A stretch of 60,000 bases of DNA from Nymphaea colorata (Eukaryota > Streptophyta > Magnoliopsida > Nymphaeales > Nymphaeaceae), in contig NC_045146.1 in NCBI RefSeq assembly GCF_008831285.2, forward strand, positions 17,355,149-17,415,148, read 5' to 3'. Below, in pieces: positions 1 through 12,998 of this stretch. A program made the translations under genes and the position numbers. The notes under the pieces were generated by a model. That model did not search any database. It was given only the letters and a program-made list of their open reading frames with translations, and was not told where the DNA came from. The stretch's first letter is position 1. Each line of letters starts with the position of its first letter.

Positions 1-3000
1 ATGGGATTTAGAAAGAGCCCAGGTGAGATGGTAATCGCTTCCGCCATGAAGCTTATGGCTCTGCAACTTGGATCGTGACCACACTATCGTAATCTTTGTC
101 CTTTTCATTGCATGATTTCCCCTTCATTGCCGTTTTGTATGAACACCATCGCGATCGCACACTAGCATGGGGTCCGAAATTAATTTTCTTTAACTGCATT
201 CTTCAAAGGACTCAACTCTTTACCGGAAGTTCTGCAAATCAAAGAGTCGATCACGTGAGTAGAGGATATACGGCCGACAGAGCCATTGCTCGAGAACCTG
301 AAAAAACTACATGGTAAGTTTTTTTTACCTGGAGAAATAAATTTTTACCATGGCCGGGCAGGGTTAAAAAGAAGAGCTGTTCCAGCCACATGCTTCCCTT
401 GCAGGACCACTGCCTTCGGTTCTTTTGTGTGTCCTTTGGTGGGCACCTTTCCATTAGATACTTTTCATCCTTCAGAACTTAACCAAGTCGGATTTCTCTT
501 TCTACGAGACGAAGAAGATAGCAAAGTTAAATGCCAACGTGGTAAGATCAGCAATCGGCAACTGAACAAAAGCTATTTTAATATTATCAGTTCAAAATAT
601 ATACAGTTAACTTGAACTCTTAGCTACTAGAATCATACATTCAGTGTAATAATTTTAAAGGGTAGGGCCGGAAAAGTTACTTCACATATATACAATAAGT
701 ACCAAGATTAAGGTCTGCCGTCGGCATCAGAACAGAAGTAGTTAGTTTTCAATCTTATGAGTTAAAATATACACAGATAAGTTAAAAGGATCATATATTC
801 GATATAATAATTTTAAAAAAAATCAAGAGAAAAGAAGATTCCCAAACGGGTGGTACGGGAAAAGTTACTCCATAGACAATAAATGCTGATGACACGGGTC
901 TTTAGGTTCTAGTGTGGTCAATTTTTGTAATCTATAAAGGTCAAGTAGGAAGATCTTTGGACATATAATAAGCTTTGGAAAGTTCAATACTGTTTTAAAT
1001 GAATGACATGTTTGGTACGCCATGTACCATTTACCCGCTTCATAAAAGAAACGGGGATCACTTCCCACACAACAAAAATAAATTCATAAAAGATTTATCG
1101 TTAGATTCCATAAATTAAAAATCGCTTGGGAAGTAGTGACTCTTTTCGCTTTTAGCTGCCTCTAGGATAGCATGATGTTGCAAGGGAAGAAAAGGCATTT
1201 CACATTCTCTGTCTAAGTTATGGGAGAAAGTGTTTACAAAGTTTTTTCATGGCTTGGCAGCTATCAAACTCTTTTTTCCTTTCAACTTGGGGATTTTGAG
1301 GGATATGTAGAAATCACCCCAATGGGTAATATAGCTGGTCGAGCAAACGGTGTGTTGAAAGTATGTCGTCCGTTTGTTTCTCTTAGTGCTACTCCATTGG
1401 TATCGCCACACTCCTTGAAGGGTATACTGACATCCGTCTAAGTCATCGATGCAACTTAAGACACTGAGACTACCATGAATGGAAGACCTTTGGGCTTCTT
1501 TTGGAGGCGACGAGTTGTTAAACTCATGTTCACCTGAAGTGGATCGCTACAAATCATAATCCTCTGTGTTACTCGATTCATATTGAGTCTGCAGACCAGC
1601 TACGAACTTTTTTTCTTCTTCCTAGAATTAGAGTCTCCCTAGGCCATGCCATTGGCATTTGAAAGAAAAGCAAATCTTCACTTCAGAGAAAGAAATCCAC
1701 GATCTTCCCATTCCTAATAACATTTGTTTACATTTTTCTTTAATAAATTGATGGGTTCTTCTTTCAGCAAACCTTAGATTCTAATTCTAACGATACACAT
1801 ATCTAATGAAGATCTTAATACTAAGACTTGAAAATTCATGTTTTCATGTCCAAAAATATAATTTAAACAAACTTTTCTATTAATTAACTAAATAGAATAC
1901 ATTGAGCTCATATACCAGGAAACTGTACTGCTCTCCATGATATGAATGTAAGTATTTGTGAGCACCGTAGCATGCATTATTCAATGCTTGGTCTCCAGAC
2001 GACGGATAATACATATATATATATCACAATTCGGGTTGTAAATTTGCAATAGTATGCATACTCGAATGATGCATACTGTTCTCAACACCCATTGTGCACA
2101 TTCTTTGTTTTCTTTCGTGTGCATGTCTGTGTGCATTTGCATGTTTAAATTTCTTCTTTTTCTTGTGATTGAGAGGAGTACCTTACCACCCAATTAATAA
2201 CAGAAACCCTTAATATATATCAGCTAGTACACTGGTTGCACCTATTAACAGAGGAATTAAGGGTTGATGGCCATATCGCCCAACTGGTAGCCGGCCACTT
2301 ACAGCCACTGCCCGGATCTCGTGCGCCAATACTGTGAATTCCTGTCTTTCACCTACACATTACACTAGAAAACTCCAAATTTGGAACCTTATATCGTACA
2401 TGTCGTATGAGCTCGACCGTATCTTGGGCATTTATATATGGTCCTGCAAGGGTACCTTTTCCTTAACTCTTTGTTGGAAATAAATACCGCCCAGTCATTT
2501 ACACGTCCGCACTTTGTTCATTTATCTGCACTGTGCTATTGTAGCGGAAGGAGATTAAAAACAGAAAAATTAGAAGCAACTTGCATGGCGGTGGACATCT
2601 GTCGCTGATATTTTAGATTGTCGAGCGAAGAAACATAGAATAATACTGATTGTGAGCGAAGTCTTTTGTCTCTGCGTGGAAGGGAAAATTCCTGCTTATT
2701 TTTCCCTGCTTCCCTTTCATTCCCGTGTCAAAGGGAAGATCATTCTTTACAACTTTATTGCGACCTTGACATGACGATATGATGTTCAACTTGCCCATTT
2801 TAATTTGTTCACTCACATGTTCACTTACCTTTGGTTCTTTAATACAGGGCCCTCGACAAGGGACACAGGGTTTTGTACATTGTCTTTTGGAGAAGGGACA
2901 CTATTTAAGAAAGGGAAAAATGAAGGGGTGGATTCCCCAGTATGATCTCCAATTTGGTGTTTCACAGTACTGCTTGTCTCTTTTTTATGAAAATGACAAT

Positions 3001-3219
3001 TGAAGAGGAGGAAGATGCAGTGGTCACTGCAAAAAAAAAAAATCAAGGCCTGAACTCAAATCTCAACGCCTCAACATCCACAACAAATTAGATACAGTGA
3101 GGAACATTCAACCATTTGCCCCAACAGCAAAAGTTGGTAGTCCCGCCAAAGGGGGCACTCTGAGTTACAAGGCCAGCCCTCAACAAAGACCAATTCAACT
3201 AGGCTTGATCATGGAGGTG
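1..3219. other. Intergenic stretch, no gene recognised
   Basis: AT-rich DNA. Open frames here are under 110 codons, unsupported by recognisable motifs, and most overlap frames on the other strand. I see no tRNA, no clear terminal inverted repeats and no long tandem repeat. A short (TA)n run lies near 2010-2025. A distal promoter or a decayed transposon could be hidden here, but nothing in the sequence shows it. Confidence 0.5.
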
Positions 3220-3315
3220 AATGTCTACCATGTGCAGATAGAAGCATCTCTTCCAATGTAAAACCCCAATGTCTACCATGTGCAGATAGAAGCATCTCTT
3301 CCAATGTAAAACCCC
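3220..3315. repeat. Tandem duplication, 48-bp unit x2
   Basis: Two adjacent identical 48-bp units (3220-3267 and 3268-3315), each starting AATGTCTACCATGTG and ending TGTAAAACCCC. The identity of the copies suggests a recent slip or repair duplication. A minus-strand open frame crosses both units and repeats the same 16 residues, but it has no other coding signature. Confidence 0.9.
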
Positions 3316-5054
3316 AGGGATTACAGTGGGAGTATAGATAAAGAGGGCTTAAACCCTTGAGTTTTTTCTTCACGGGCTTCAATGGAAGCAGACTTTTAAG
3401 CGCCCGCCATGTTTCAGGGGACCCAGCAGCAGGGCAGCATGATTTCCCTTTAATTTTACATAATAGAGAATAATAATCTGTTATCCAACAGCAATATCCC
3501 AACATGCAACTTGACAAATTATTCAGAAGCACTGTTGTATCACATGCAATATTAAGGGGACTAGATCAGGATCTAGAGCAATTTAATTTCCTTCTATTTT
3601 CTCTCCCCTCATGAGTGAAGTTCCTTGCTACACACAAGCAGTTCTGCAGCTTCTCCCAAGAGGGTACAGTGGCTGCCGGAGGAGGGAAGAAAATTAATTT
3701 ACCATTGGACTGCCACGTAGAGAAATGACAGAAGAAAGGATTTGCCTTGCCCTGACCCACGCCATGCTCAAAGAACATGGCATGTTTCCTGGAATATGCC
3801 AACTAGTGGAGGCATGAGAGCCTCTTGGTACAGAAAAGTCAGGTTCATACAAAACCAGTGGCAACTTTCTTCAAGAAAAAGAGCACTGCAGTAACAGGCT
3901 AACGGCAGTATCCATTGAATCTAAAGCAGCTTACGTAATGTACCCCCGGCCTTAGCTGACTTAAATTAAAGATGACAGCCTAGAAATGGGCCAATGTTCG
4001 TGCAAGTTGCAAGAAAGCTCGATTTTCCTTGATCTTAATAAGGACACTAGCATTGAGATAGCACATTATAATATTTGATTCGCAGATTCTGATTTTAGTG
4101 TTTATTTGCTTCCTACCATGCCTGTAGAAGTACTGCGGAGTTACAACCATGGCTGGAGAAGTTCATTTTTTGTCGTTGAGACCCTGAGGCCTGACAGTAA
4201 ACTTAAAGTAGGTGAAGTTGAACTAAACTGTTCTTGCTGACACTCCTGGCCTTTCTCATTTTTGGCAGCATTCTTCTTGCTTCAGCACTGGTTAATTGAT
4301 CTAGTGGCTGCTATATAACCGGTGCATAAGTATCTTCGTGAATTAACTAATCAAGATCAAACCAGCCATCATGCATTAAAAAAGGACAGAAGAAGAATCA
4401 GCCAAGATCCAGGAGCACCAAACTTGATTTCGTTTTGCTTCACAGAAAGATTTCTCTTCTTTCTTAATTTGATGAACTATTTTACTGCCAGATGATCGTC
4501 TAAAGGAAATAATTATGTTTTCCAAACTAGAAATCCCTTGATTTTATCTTCCTATAACAAACTCAGGATGGGTCCACTTTAAGAACTTCTCACCAAGAAG
4601 GCTTGCCCTCGTATTCCCCGTATGAACAAATGGACCCCAAGGAAGGAACATTAGTTAGCTAACCGACCTATACCTTCATGAGCACATGATCAATTAATGC
4701 AAGGGCTGGACACTAGCGACCTCATATCCTGAGGCCACTCTATATTTTGCTTTATTTCTGAAAAGAAAGTACATCTTAGAGTAGAGCCTCCGGTACAGGT
4801 CAACCGAAACGCTGAACTTGGTCATTTAATCTATACAAGGAAAAACATGAACAGTCTTCAAAAGGCCCCTGACCCTACATGTTGGTCCTCTGATAATCAA
4901 AATGTTCAGTATCCATGGAACCACTAGGTATCATCTATCCCATTATTAAATTATTAGCATCCTTATGTTCGTTAAAACTCTAGAGGTAAACCTTAGGATT
5001 GATTATTAGAAGTATTGATGACATTATGAAAACACAAATGATAACCAAGTAAAA

Positions 5055-5090
5055 CTATATATATATATATGTGTGTGTTGTGTGTGTGTG
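5055..5090. repeat. Compound (TA)n-(GT)n microsatellite
   Basis: A run of TA dinucleotides (5055-5070) passes directly into interrupted GT dinucleotides (5071-5090). Simple sequence repeat. Confidence 0.85.
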
Positions 5091-8000
5091 GTAACCAAAC
5101 TATGGTCCGAGTTTTTTCCTGTTGGTGTTTAGGTTAAACGATGGACATTCTGCGACATCTCAGGCTTGAGAACAACTTGAGAATGGTCTCCTTTCTAAGA
5201 CTTGGGAAAAGATTAATGACCATATGAACCTCTTGCTCTCTCTGTGTCATGATTCATAGCCTGTCTTGGGTGTTGAATGTTTATTTAAGAGTGGATTTTC
5301 CCCCGCCTTTTTCTCCCTATTGGAAATGTAAGGCAGAAGTAGGTGAAAAATCCTTTCACCAGCCGCATATTAGCTTACCTCCAGTTGATAAAAGCTCCGG
5401 AATGGAGGCTACTGTGGATTTTGAACTCATGATTCCCTGCCAACTTGATGGCTATCAGGATCAGGTACTCCTACAGAACTAGTTAAGGGAACATTTGTCA
5501 GATCCAAGATGCATTTGAAGTACCATTAAATGTAAAAGCACACACAGAAACCAAATATATATTGATGCAGTTGATTATCAACTGAATTGATCCAAGGATC
5601 CTAGAGGTTCTCAATCTAAATTTGTGGTATCCAAACTGAAAAATTGAAGATTACACGAGTTCTGTTCTAAGTATGGATGCACGTTTACCCCATTTGGCAA
5701 TAAGAACAGTAGCAAATTGTCCCATAAATCTGTCTCATCAACTGGAACACTATAACAGAGTGTTTCATAAACTTACTTCAATTTTTGGGATAGAATCTTG
5801 AAACAAGGATTAAATTATTCTTATTACCGAATGGCACCTTAGCAAAATGATTAATACAGCCCTGCTATAAATATTGATATTTTTAGTCTTTTAAGTTTTA
5901 ACCAAAAAAGATTTTCTCGAAAATGTCGATACGGGCTGATTCTGTATGACCTATACCAATTGTTTTCCCAATATCTTTTTCAAATTACTTTATTAGCTGC
6001 ATCGACTTAGTGCTAGTTCAACTGGTCGCTTGTGATTCCTTTTGTAATGGCCCTCCAGAGGTTTGTGAGAATGTAATTCACTCTGCGGTGGCCGGTGAAC
6101 AAAAACTCAATTCAAGAAGATTTACATGATCGCATCCTCTACCAACTCTCTCACTCTCGTCATTCAATTAATATTGCCAACTCTAGCACTCGGTTGAGAT
6201 ACACTTTGAAACATATACAAGGAGACTGTGAAAGGGATCTGTTTATACAGCAGTTGAGACAGGTTTAGAAGAGAGTTTCAGATTCAACTGCTAATGGGTA
6301 AGTTCTACTTCCCAGCAATGAATCTCCCAGAATCGGACGTACTTGGTAAATGTTAAGTTGGTGGGCAAGGAAGACTTGAGAATGCGCGATGATAAGGACA
6401 AAGAATCTGACGGGAAAGATTTTTTACAAGGGATTTGCTGAAACAAATTATGCTGCTGACACATGTACGCAAGCTGAAAAAAAAATCAATGTTGTATCAC
6501 AGCAATCTCTTGAAAACAAGGAATTATCTTGTTCAAAGTGTACTGAGGAAACCCGTGGTCTACCTCTCCATTGTTAAGTGACAGAAGCCACTGTTCTCGT
6601 GGATGTAATCGCCTACCGTATGTGTTCCCACTTGTTGTTTTGCCTTTAAATATCTCATTAAATGCTTTTGAGCTGATTGTGTTTAAATGAATTATAGTTG
6701 CTGCTAATTGGATCTCAGGGACAACTGAGCAGTTGGTATTGAATATTTCAATTTCACTTGTCGAAAAAGCAATGAAAATGGGTCTCAAGGTTTCCCTGAT
6801 CTACATTGAGACAGCGATGGCTTCATACTCCAGGTATTGCATAATAACTCTGTCTTCCTTGACTTGGACTTCTATCTCCATCAAGGGAACAAATGGCCGT
6901 GCGTACTTCAGTGCACATATGAATAAACAATGTACTTTCTAACTCCTCTTACATGAATGTCTACATCCCACAACTTACCATTGATACAATCCACCACTGC
7001 CATAAAAAGGATCCATTATAGCGAAAGTTTCCATGGGCCGGGTGCCATGTATATGTCATATACTGTGTATATGATTCAACCGGTGACCTCCTGGCAGAAT
7101 ATATGATTTGCTGTAACTCTTTTTGGTGGTTTAAAATGGTTACCCAAATTTCAATCAGTACTTTTTATCTCTAAAAAGTTCGTGGCCAAAATATTCAATG
7201 TTACTCTTCAATTCTAGAAAATGTACATCTGAAGTTCGGGAGATGGTCGAAAGTTTACCGGATTATTTAAAATTTTCTTACTGGAGAACTAGCATTGAGA
7301 CGAAGATGAAAGTGGGTAGCTATGATGGATGGATGTTATGGTTTACCATTTACAAAAGGTCCAGAGGACTAGTAGCTTTTCCATTTTCATACACCAAAGG
7401 CACCACCATTACTAATTGTTCAGCAGTGTCTCTCGAAATTCTGAAGATAAGAGGCTATACATTAAGGAGTACCACAGTCTATGTTACTTTTCAGTTTTTT
7501 ATTTGATTGTAGCTTTTTGCATTCTGAGTGAGCGAGATGGTTGTTCCACCACCCATGCAAGAGCCAAAGCCACTCTCCTTCCTAAGCTATGTCAGTATCA
7601 AGTGGCAAGATCTTTGCTTGCTTCAATAAAACGCACACCCCTTACGGTACAGGAGTATAACCTCTCGTGAGTTTGAGTTGATGAAGATGTGCGTCCAAAA
7701 TGCCCCAAGTGTCCGCCAGAACTACCTTATTTTCTCACAAATTGTTGGTAACATTCACCCTGACCTGATAGATGATTTTACCTCCATAAATTAAATCATG
7801 AGCAAAATTTTAATCTTTCATGTTCATTTAGTTTCAGCTTACCAAAGAAGTACAAGCTGGACATATCAATAATGAGGTTTAATGTTGAGCAAGTAATAGG
7901 AGTATTTTCATTCTACAGTCTCACTGAACCGAAGCCCCCACCCTTCCCATTCCCTCAGGGTATCAAGTCATGGTTCTAGTGTGTAGCTCCTGCTATTGAT

Positions 8001-8829
8001 TAATTTTCATATCGCAAGCAGCACTGAAAGTTGATACCCCAAAAAATAGAGACGGCCTGTTTACCAACTTCTGTTCCGTCAATTGCACCAACCCCCTCTT
8101 AAATACAAAAAAATTGTTGTAAATAAAAAACTTGAACTTCTCTGCTCAGAAAGTGACGGTGCCATGCATGATCAACCAAACAGCCGAAGCCTATGAGACA
8201 GGTGGACCCATAAAGACTTTAGGTAGATAGGTCCTCCTGAGTTTTCCATGTCCCGTTGCATGTATATATATATTATATCTGTGCTGAAGCCTCTGCTTAA
8301 TTTTTATGGCTGTTACAGAAGAATCTTTTTGCATGCTTCATGATCTCATCTACGATTGCTTCGTCTTCTTCCCTTTAATCGTGGTCCGAGAAAATGATCA
8401 AGGGAAGATGTAGCAGACAAGATGAATACCCAATTCATCGAACCATACTGCAAACCTTTTCCTCCAACTCTCGACCATAGAAATCTATGTCGCGGGACAT
8501 TAATGTACACGGCAGTCGATTGCCATGGCAGTCAGGAACTAGTAGCTATTGCTTACGAACACCAAGCTCACCCACACGATTCGAAAAGCACAACTGTCTG
8601 CTTTCATTATTACCGGCATCGTCAATAATTATGAAATCAGTTAAGCCTTCCCATGCACTTAGTTAATGCAACTTGAATATGTGAATAAGTGAAGCAGCGG
8701 GGCCAGCCCAAGACAAAGATAAGAACTTAGGCCCCCAGGCAGAGATTGGTTTCAAATTGAGTAGTGCCCATATATTTTATTAATTTATCTAATATTTCAA
8801 TTCTTGTTTCAAAACCTTGTGCATCAACC

Positions 8830-8843
8830 CAGTGGCAAAGCCA
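8830..8843 (+). mobile_element. Possible degenerate hAT-type terminal end
   Basis: The 14 bases from 8830 match the first 14 bases of the intact element end at 49719 at 12 positions (CAGTGGCAAAGCCA against CAGTGGCGGAGCCA). I found no opposite end nearby. It is either a decayed fragment of the same transposon family or a chance match. Confidence 0.3.
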
Positions 8844-9191
8844 AAATTTTTTGGTTATGGGAACTGTTATATAAATTCTCATTTTTGAAGAGGCACAACA
8901 TATACAAAAAAATAAATAATTGTACGAAATCTATGTAAAAATATGTAAAAATAAATAAAAATTTTGTTGTTGGTATGAACAACTGCCATAACACGTAAGT
9001 TGAAAGTCACAAGGGGAAAGGGATGCATCTTGAGGTATAGGAAATTGGCACTGCATCGGCTCTCATCTAAGCGATAGAAGGAAATACTCCTCCTACTCAC
9101 TTAAAAAGAATTGAGGATTCATCATTAGCTTAATATATACTTTTTTTCCTGCAATGTGAGCGATTCTTTTTAGTGTATATGAAACTAGGCG

Positions 9192-9194
<3 letters not shown>

Positions 9195-9228
<34 letters not shown>
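9195..9228. repeat. (TA)n microsatellite
   Basis: Uninterrupted TA dinucleotides of about 34 bp. Simple sequence repeat, likely polymorphic. Confidence 0.9.
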
Positions 9229-9229
<1 letters not shown>

Positions 9230-9658
9230 CGCGTAGTTTCTTAGGTTAATCCAACAGAACAGAAAGAAGTGCATGGCACGTGATGATTTTAGTGGCTGCC
9301 GGTTGACGAGGAGATAAAAGGGGGCCGTGGCCCGTGGGTGGGGAGGAGGGGCTGGTGATGTGCGTGGTTGATGGGGTGTCACCATTATTATGCCTTGAGT
9401 CTGCATCAGACGCACGCCTGCCATGGTTCCACCTGCTTCTTCCTTTTGCCTCGATGGGGCCCCGCTTTCTAATGATTTTTTGTGAGGTAGAGAACTTGTA
9501 AGGCATCTGGATATGGAGTGGGATGAAGATGCAGGGCGAGCAGGAAGGGATGGGCACATGTGATGCCTGAACCGATCACCAAACAAACACCATTACAGCT
9601 CAATATGTATGTTCTTCTGCTATAGTGCACGCCGCATAATAATGAGAACATGTACAAG

Positions 9659-9684
9659 CTCTCTCTCTCTCTCTCTCTCTCTCT
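9659..9684. repeat. (CT)n microsatellite
   Basis: CT dinucleotides of about 26 bp following ACAAG. Simple sequence repeat. Confidence 0.9.
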
Positions 9685-10260
9685 TTTGTATGATGACCAT
9701 TATCCTACAGTTGTTCCCCGCTCTTGTTTTCAGTAATGGCACGCTGCTGCATGCAATGCCTCATGTTTCCCTGACAAGACCGGAAAACTCAAAAGATTTC
9801 TTTCTCTCTCTGTCAAATGAAAGAGGCACACTTGGACTGTTGATAAATTCTTATCATACATGTATGAAAAAGCAAGAACATCGTATATATAAATTATGGT
9901 CGCATATATAAATTAACTTACTAATTTTTAGTTTATATTCGTCTGTCGAGAGAGAGGGAGAGGGAGGCAGGTTGTGTTTAGGAGGTATTCTGTAAGATTT
10001 GCCTTTAAGCATTTCTCTGAAACAAACTGTGCTGGTTGACCAGGTTGTTCGATACAAAATTAGAAAAAACGATGTGTAAATTTAATTCTATGAGCTGAGA
10101 AAGTTAAGAAGTATGATGACGAAAACAAGGCTTCTTTGTTTTTTTTTTTTTTTCGAATATAAACCCAGAATCCATCCGTGTAGTTCCCAGAAAAATGGTT
10201 AAAGTAGCCACACGACCTTTATTTAGCAAATTTGGAAAGTTGGCAGCACCTCATAAGCAA

Positions 10261-10304
10261 TCTCTCTTTCTCTTATATATATATATAAAGAGAGAGAGAG
10301 GGGG
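10261..10304. repeat. (CT)n-(TA)n-(GA)n self-complementary microsatellite
   Basis: A CT-rich run, a TA core and a GA run follow one another, so the left and right arms are nearly reverse complements and could fold into a hairpin of about 40 bp. Compound simple repeat. Confidence 0.8.
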
Positions 10305-11480
10305 AGGTGGATTAGAGATATTGGGAGTTAGCAAGGGAACAAATTTTGCATAAAGGAACTGACAAATTTGGTGATCAATTAATTGACCAGCGATAAAATG
10401 GCCCCTTTTTGCTGTCTCTTAGCATAGTTGATGAATATTGATCTTTAGCACTTCTTTTGAAGATCGAACGTTCTCCATGCTACGCGCTCTTCTTCGTCCC
10501 AACGGATCAGATTAATGACAACTGTCTTGCTCTAAACTGTTATAATGTTAATTGATCCCAATTCATTCTTTGTGGCTCCTTTCACAAATGTTCCCTGGGT
10601 TTCATTAGTTCAAAGTCGGCCGGCCAACAAGCCGTCCATTTCAGATTAGCTTCAGACTTGCATGCTATACCAGAACGGGACTTGAATCTGAACCAACGTG
10701 AAATGAAAAAAAGAGGAGGGGATCACGGGAGTGTAAGCCCCGTTTAGTTAGTCCAAACGATGTTAGACCGAGTGGTATAACTGTACAACGGCCAAATATT
10801 GCCGGGTGGATCCGTCACAAACTCAGGCCCCACACACGTCTCTGCCTGTCCCTGGACAGGGAGGGCGACCGAACACGGCAGTCCCTTGTTCCAAGGCTGC
10901 AATTTCTGCAGAAGTGGCCCGGGGACTTTCCTCAGTCAGAAAAATAAATTGACCAGCGCACTCCATCCCGCGCCCCGGATTGATTTGACGTTTCACCTGC
11001 CGCCTTTTAAAAGATTGTTCTTTTCTTAAAAATTTTAGATACAGGACTATTCTTTGGAAGAACCTTTTTTGCGGTTAAAAAGAGCTGTCACATTTACGAA
11101 GTTAAAACCAAGGGAATGTTGCTGATATTACGACCTCGAATTCCTTTGAACCACTTGGAAGGGAAGGACGAGGGAAAGGTCGGAGGACGATGTCAAACAC
11201 TTGAGCAATATGTACAACCACAACCCCAGCCATCCTGAAAGTCCATAGGATGTCTCCTTCATCGCTTAGCTTTTTACACCGATCGGAATGTAACAACTGA
11301 GAGAGAATTTGCTATCAACTATTATGGATAATATGAAACATGGAGAAGAAAAAAGGAGAGATTCTTTTTCCATTCTCAATTCTGTATTATAAGGTGGTCT
11401 TTCTTCCTTCCATTTTGTGTGTCAAAGATTTATTTGCAAAATTATAAAGGATTCTTTTTTACAACTCCTATTCAAACACA

Positions 11481-11560
11481 AACCTTTTTTATTTCCAGTG
11501 CATAAAGTTTTCTGGATGAAAACCTTTTTTATTTCCAGTGCATAAAGTTTTCTCGATGAA
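11481..11560. repeat. Tandem duplication, 40-bp unit x2
   Basis: Two adjacent 40-bp units (11481-11520 and 11521-11560) beginning AACCTTTTTTATTTCCAGTG. They differ at one base near the end (TCTGGATGAA against TCTCGATGAA). Recent local duplication in non-coding DNA. Confidence 0.9.
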
Positions 11561-12998
11561 TTCCCATGGTGGACAAAGGTCTAAAACAATGCCTTCAGTT
11601 TTTTTAGAAAAGTTTATCTTTAATTCTGGGTAAGGGGGGAGAATATTTCATCATGTCACTCAAAAAAAGATAAACTCTACCCAACCCTTTGTCTCTTTAA
11701 AGTTTACGGATCTGTCTTCATGTCTCAAGGTCTTGCCCCCTCCGTGCTTCAACTTGCACATCAATGGCTCCCCCTTTTGTAATAGAAAAAGTTGACGCAA
11801 TGAAGGTTCAAATTCGAAAACTGAACTGATAACACAGCACCACCTTTAGCGATTCACAATTCCACCAAATCAGGCATAAACAATGACTCAACTTCAACGG
11901 TTCATAACTTCAACAATTCAGGCATCACCAATTTAAAAGGAAATCAAATCAGCTGAGAGACTCTAGCAACAGCTCACCATTCAAGCGAAACAGGAGCAAT
12001 CAAAATGGAAACAAATCAAATTAGACGAGCAACAAAAATGGAGTAGGATGGCGTTGGTTTCTCTTGTTTAAAACCAAAAGAGAATGTCAAGGAGGCGAAA
12101 CTCAAGGACTCACGTTGTAAATCGATAAAAATTGTTGAGCCGAATTCATCAATACCGTGTATCAAATAGTAATTTACAAAGGAAACCAAACAATTGATGA
12201 CCTAGTCGTGGAGTAAGATTTTTTTCCAAACCACGTTAATTTTTGAGTCATCTTCTTCTCCTTTCTCCTCTTTTTTTCATGAACACCTGCCAACATTGAC
12301 TGTTGCACTAAGCCCAGTGCTCATTTATCACCTTCACCTGGGCGAAGCTTGATAACACCTTCTAAATAAATCGAGAGGAACACTAAAGAGTTTGAACACA
12401 ACCAATCTAAAGAAGCTCTCCCACAAAGGGAAGCTGAAAGATATCTGCAGGAAGTACCTGTTCAGCGTTGTTATTCAAGATACCCCAAAAGATTAAGATC
12501 AATGCCACATGCAGGTAGGGTACCAGTTAAAACTTTGTCAGGGAAAAGAAATGATGGGACTTGAGAAAGAATGAAAAAAGGGACTGCATCCCTACATATC
12601 AAACATGTATTTACAAACAACCCTTCCCTCGGACCTAACGAGCTCAGTTCTGCAATTACATGGGATGCATATCATATTTCAGATACATCGTGTCCCTTAA
12701 TTTTGCAGAAACATAAAAGCAGTTCTCTTATCTTAGCAATAAAAGGGAAGGCGTCTGGAGAAATCTCGCTTCCATGAAATTTTCATGTTGTTCTGGAAGA
12801 GACAAAAACCACCTCATAATCCTGCCTAGAAATGCACTATCCAAACAATCTTTGTTGTAGGCACCCCGCAGTACTGACATGGAGTCACCAGAAGGAACGG
12901 CATCAACCCAGTGAAGTAGTAGAACTCAAGAATAATACCACACGATCAACTCCACACGTTTCCCTTCAACTCTGAACATCAAACTTATTATGAAGACA
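11561..12998. other. Downstream flank and 3' UTR side of the FPP gene
   Basis: Lies 3' of the minus-strand FPP stop codon. The 3' UTR must begin at 12998 and run towards lower coordinates; I cannot fix its end. No other gene is recognisable here. Confidence 0.4.

Larger units (their letters stand above)
3316..9190. other. Intergenic stretch, no gene recognised
   Basis: Nearly 6 kb of AT-rich sequence with scattered open frames of 60-100 codons and no recognisable domain or exon chain. It includes a (TA)n-(GT)n microsatellite at 5055-5090 and a possible degenerate transposon end at 8830-8843 (listed separately). Nothing else stands out. Confidence 0.45.
9229..11480. other. Intergenic stretch with two GC-richer patches
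   Basis: No gene recognised. Two patches (about 9290-9560 and 10730-11000) are clearly richer in G and C than their surroundings. Open frames run through them on both strands without recognisable domains. They could be old promoter or transposon remnants. Between them lie SSRs, listed separately. Confidence 0.4.

Noticed and set aside
6040-6790. Possible copia-type retroelement remnant
   Set aside because: Some translated words look vaguely like a reverse-transcriptase/RNase H region, but no catalytic motif or LTR can be seen on either strand.
9194-9586. Minus-strand frame of 130 codons ending in Tyr-Ile repeats
   Set aside because: It runs into the (TA)n microsatellite, has a shadow frame of similar length, and shows no domain or splice context.
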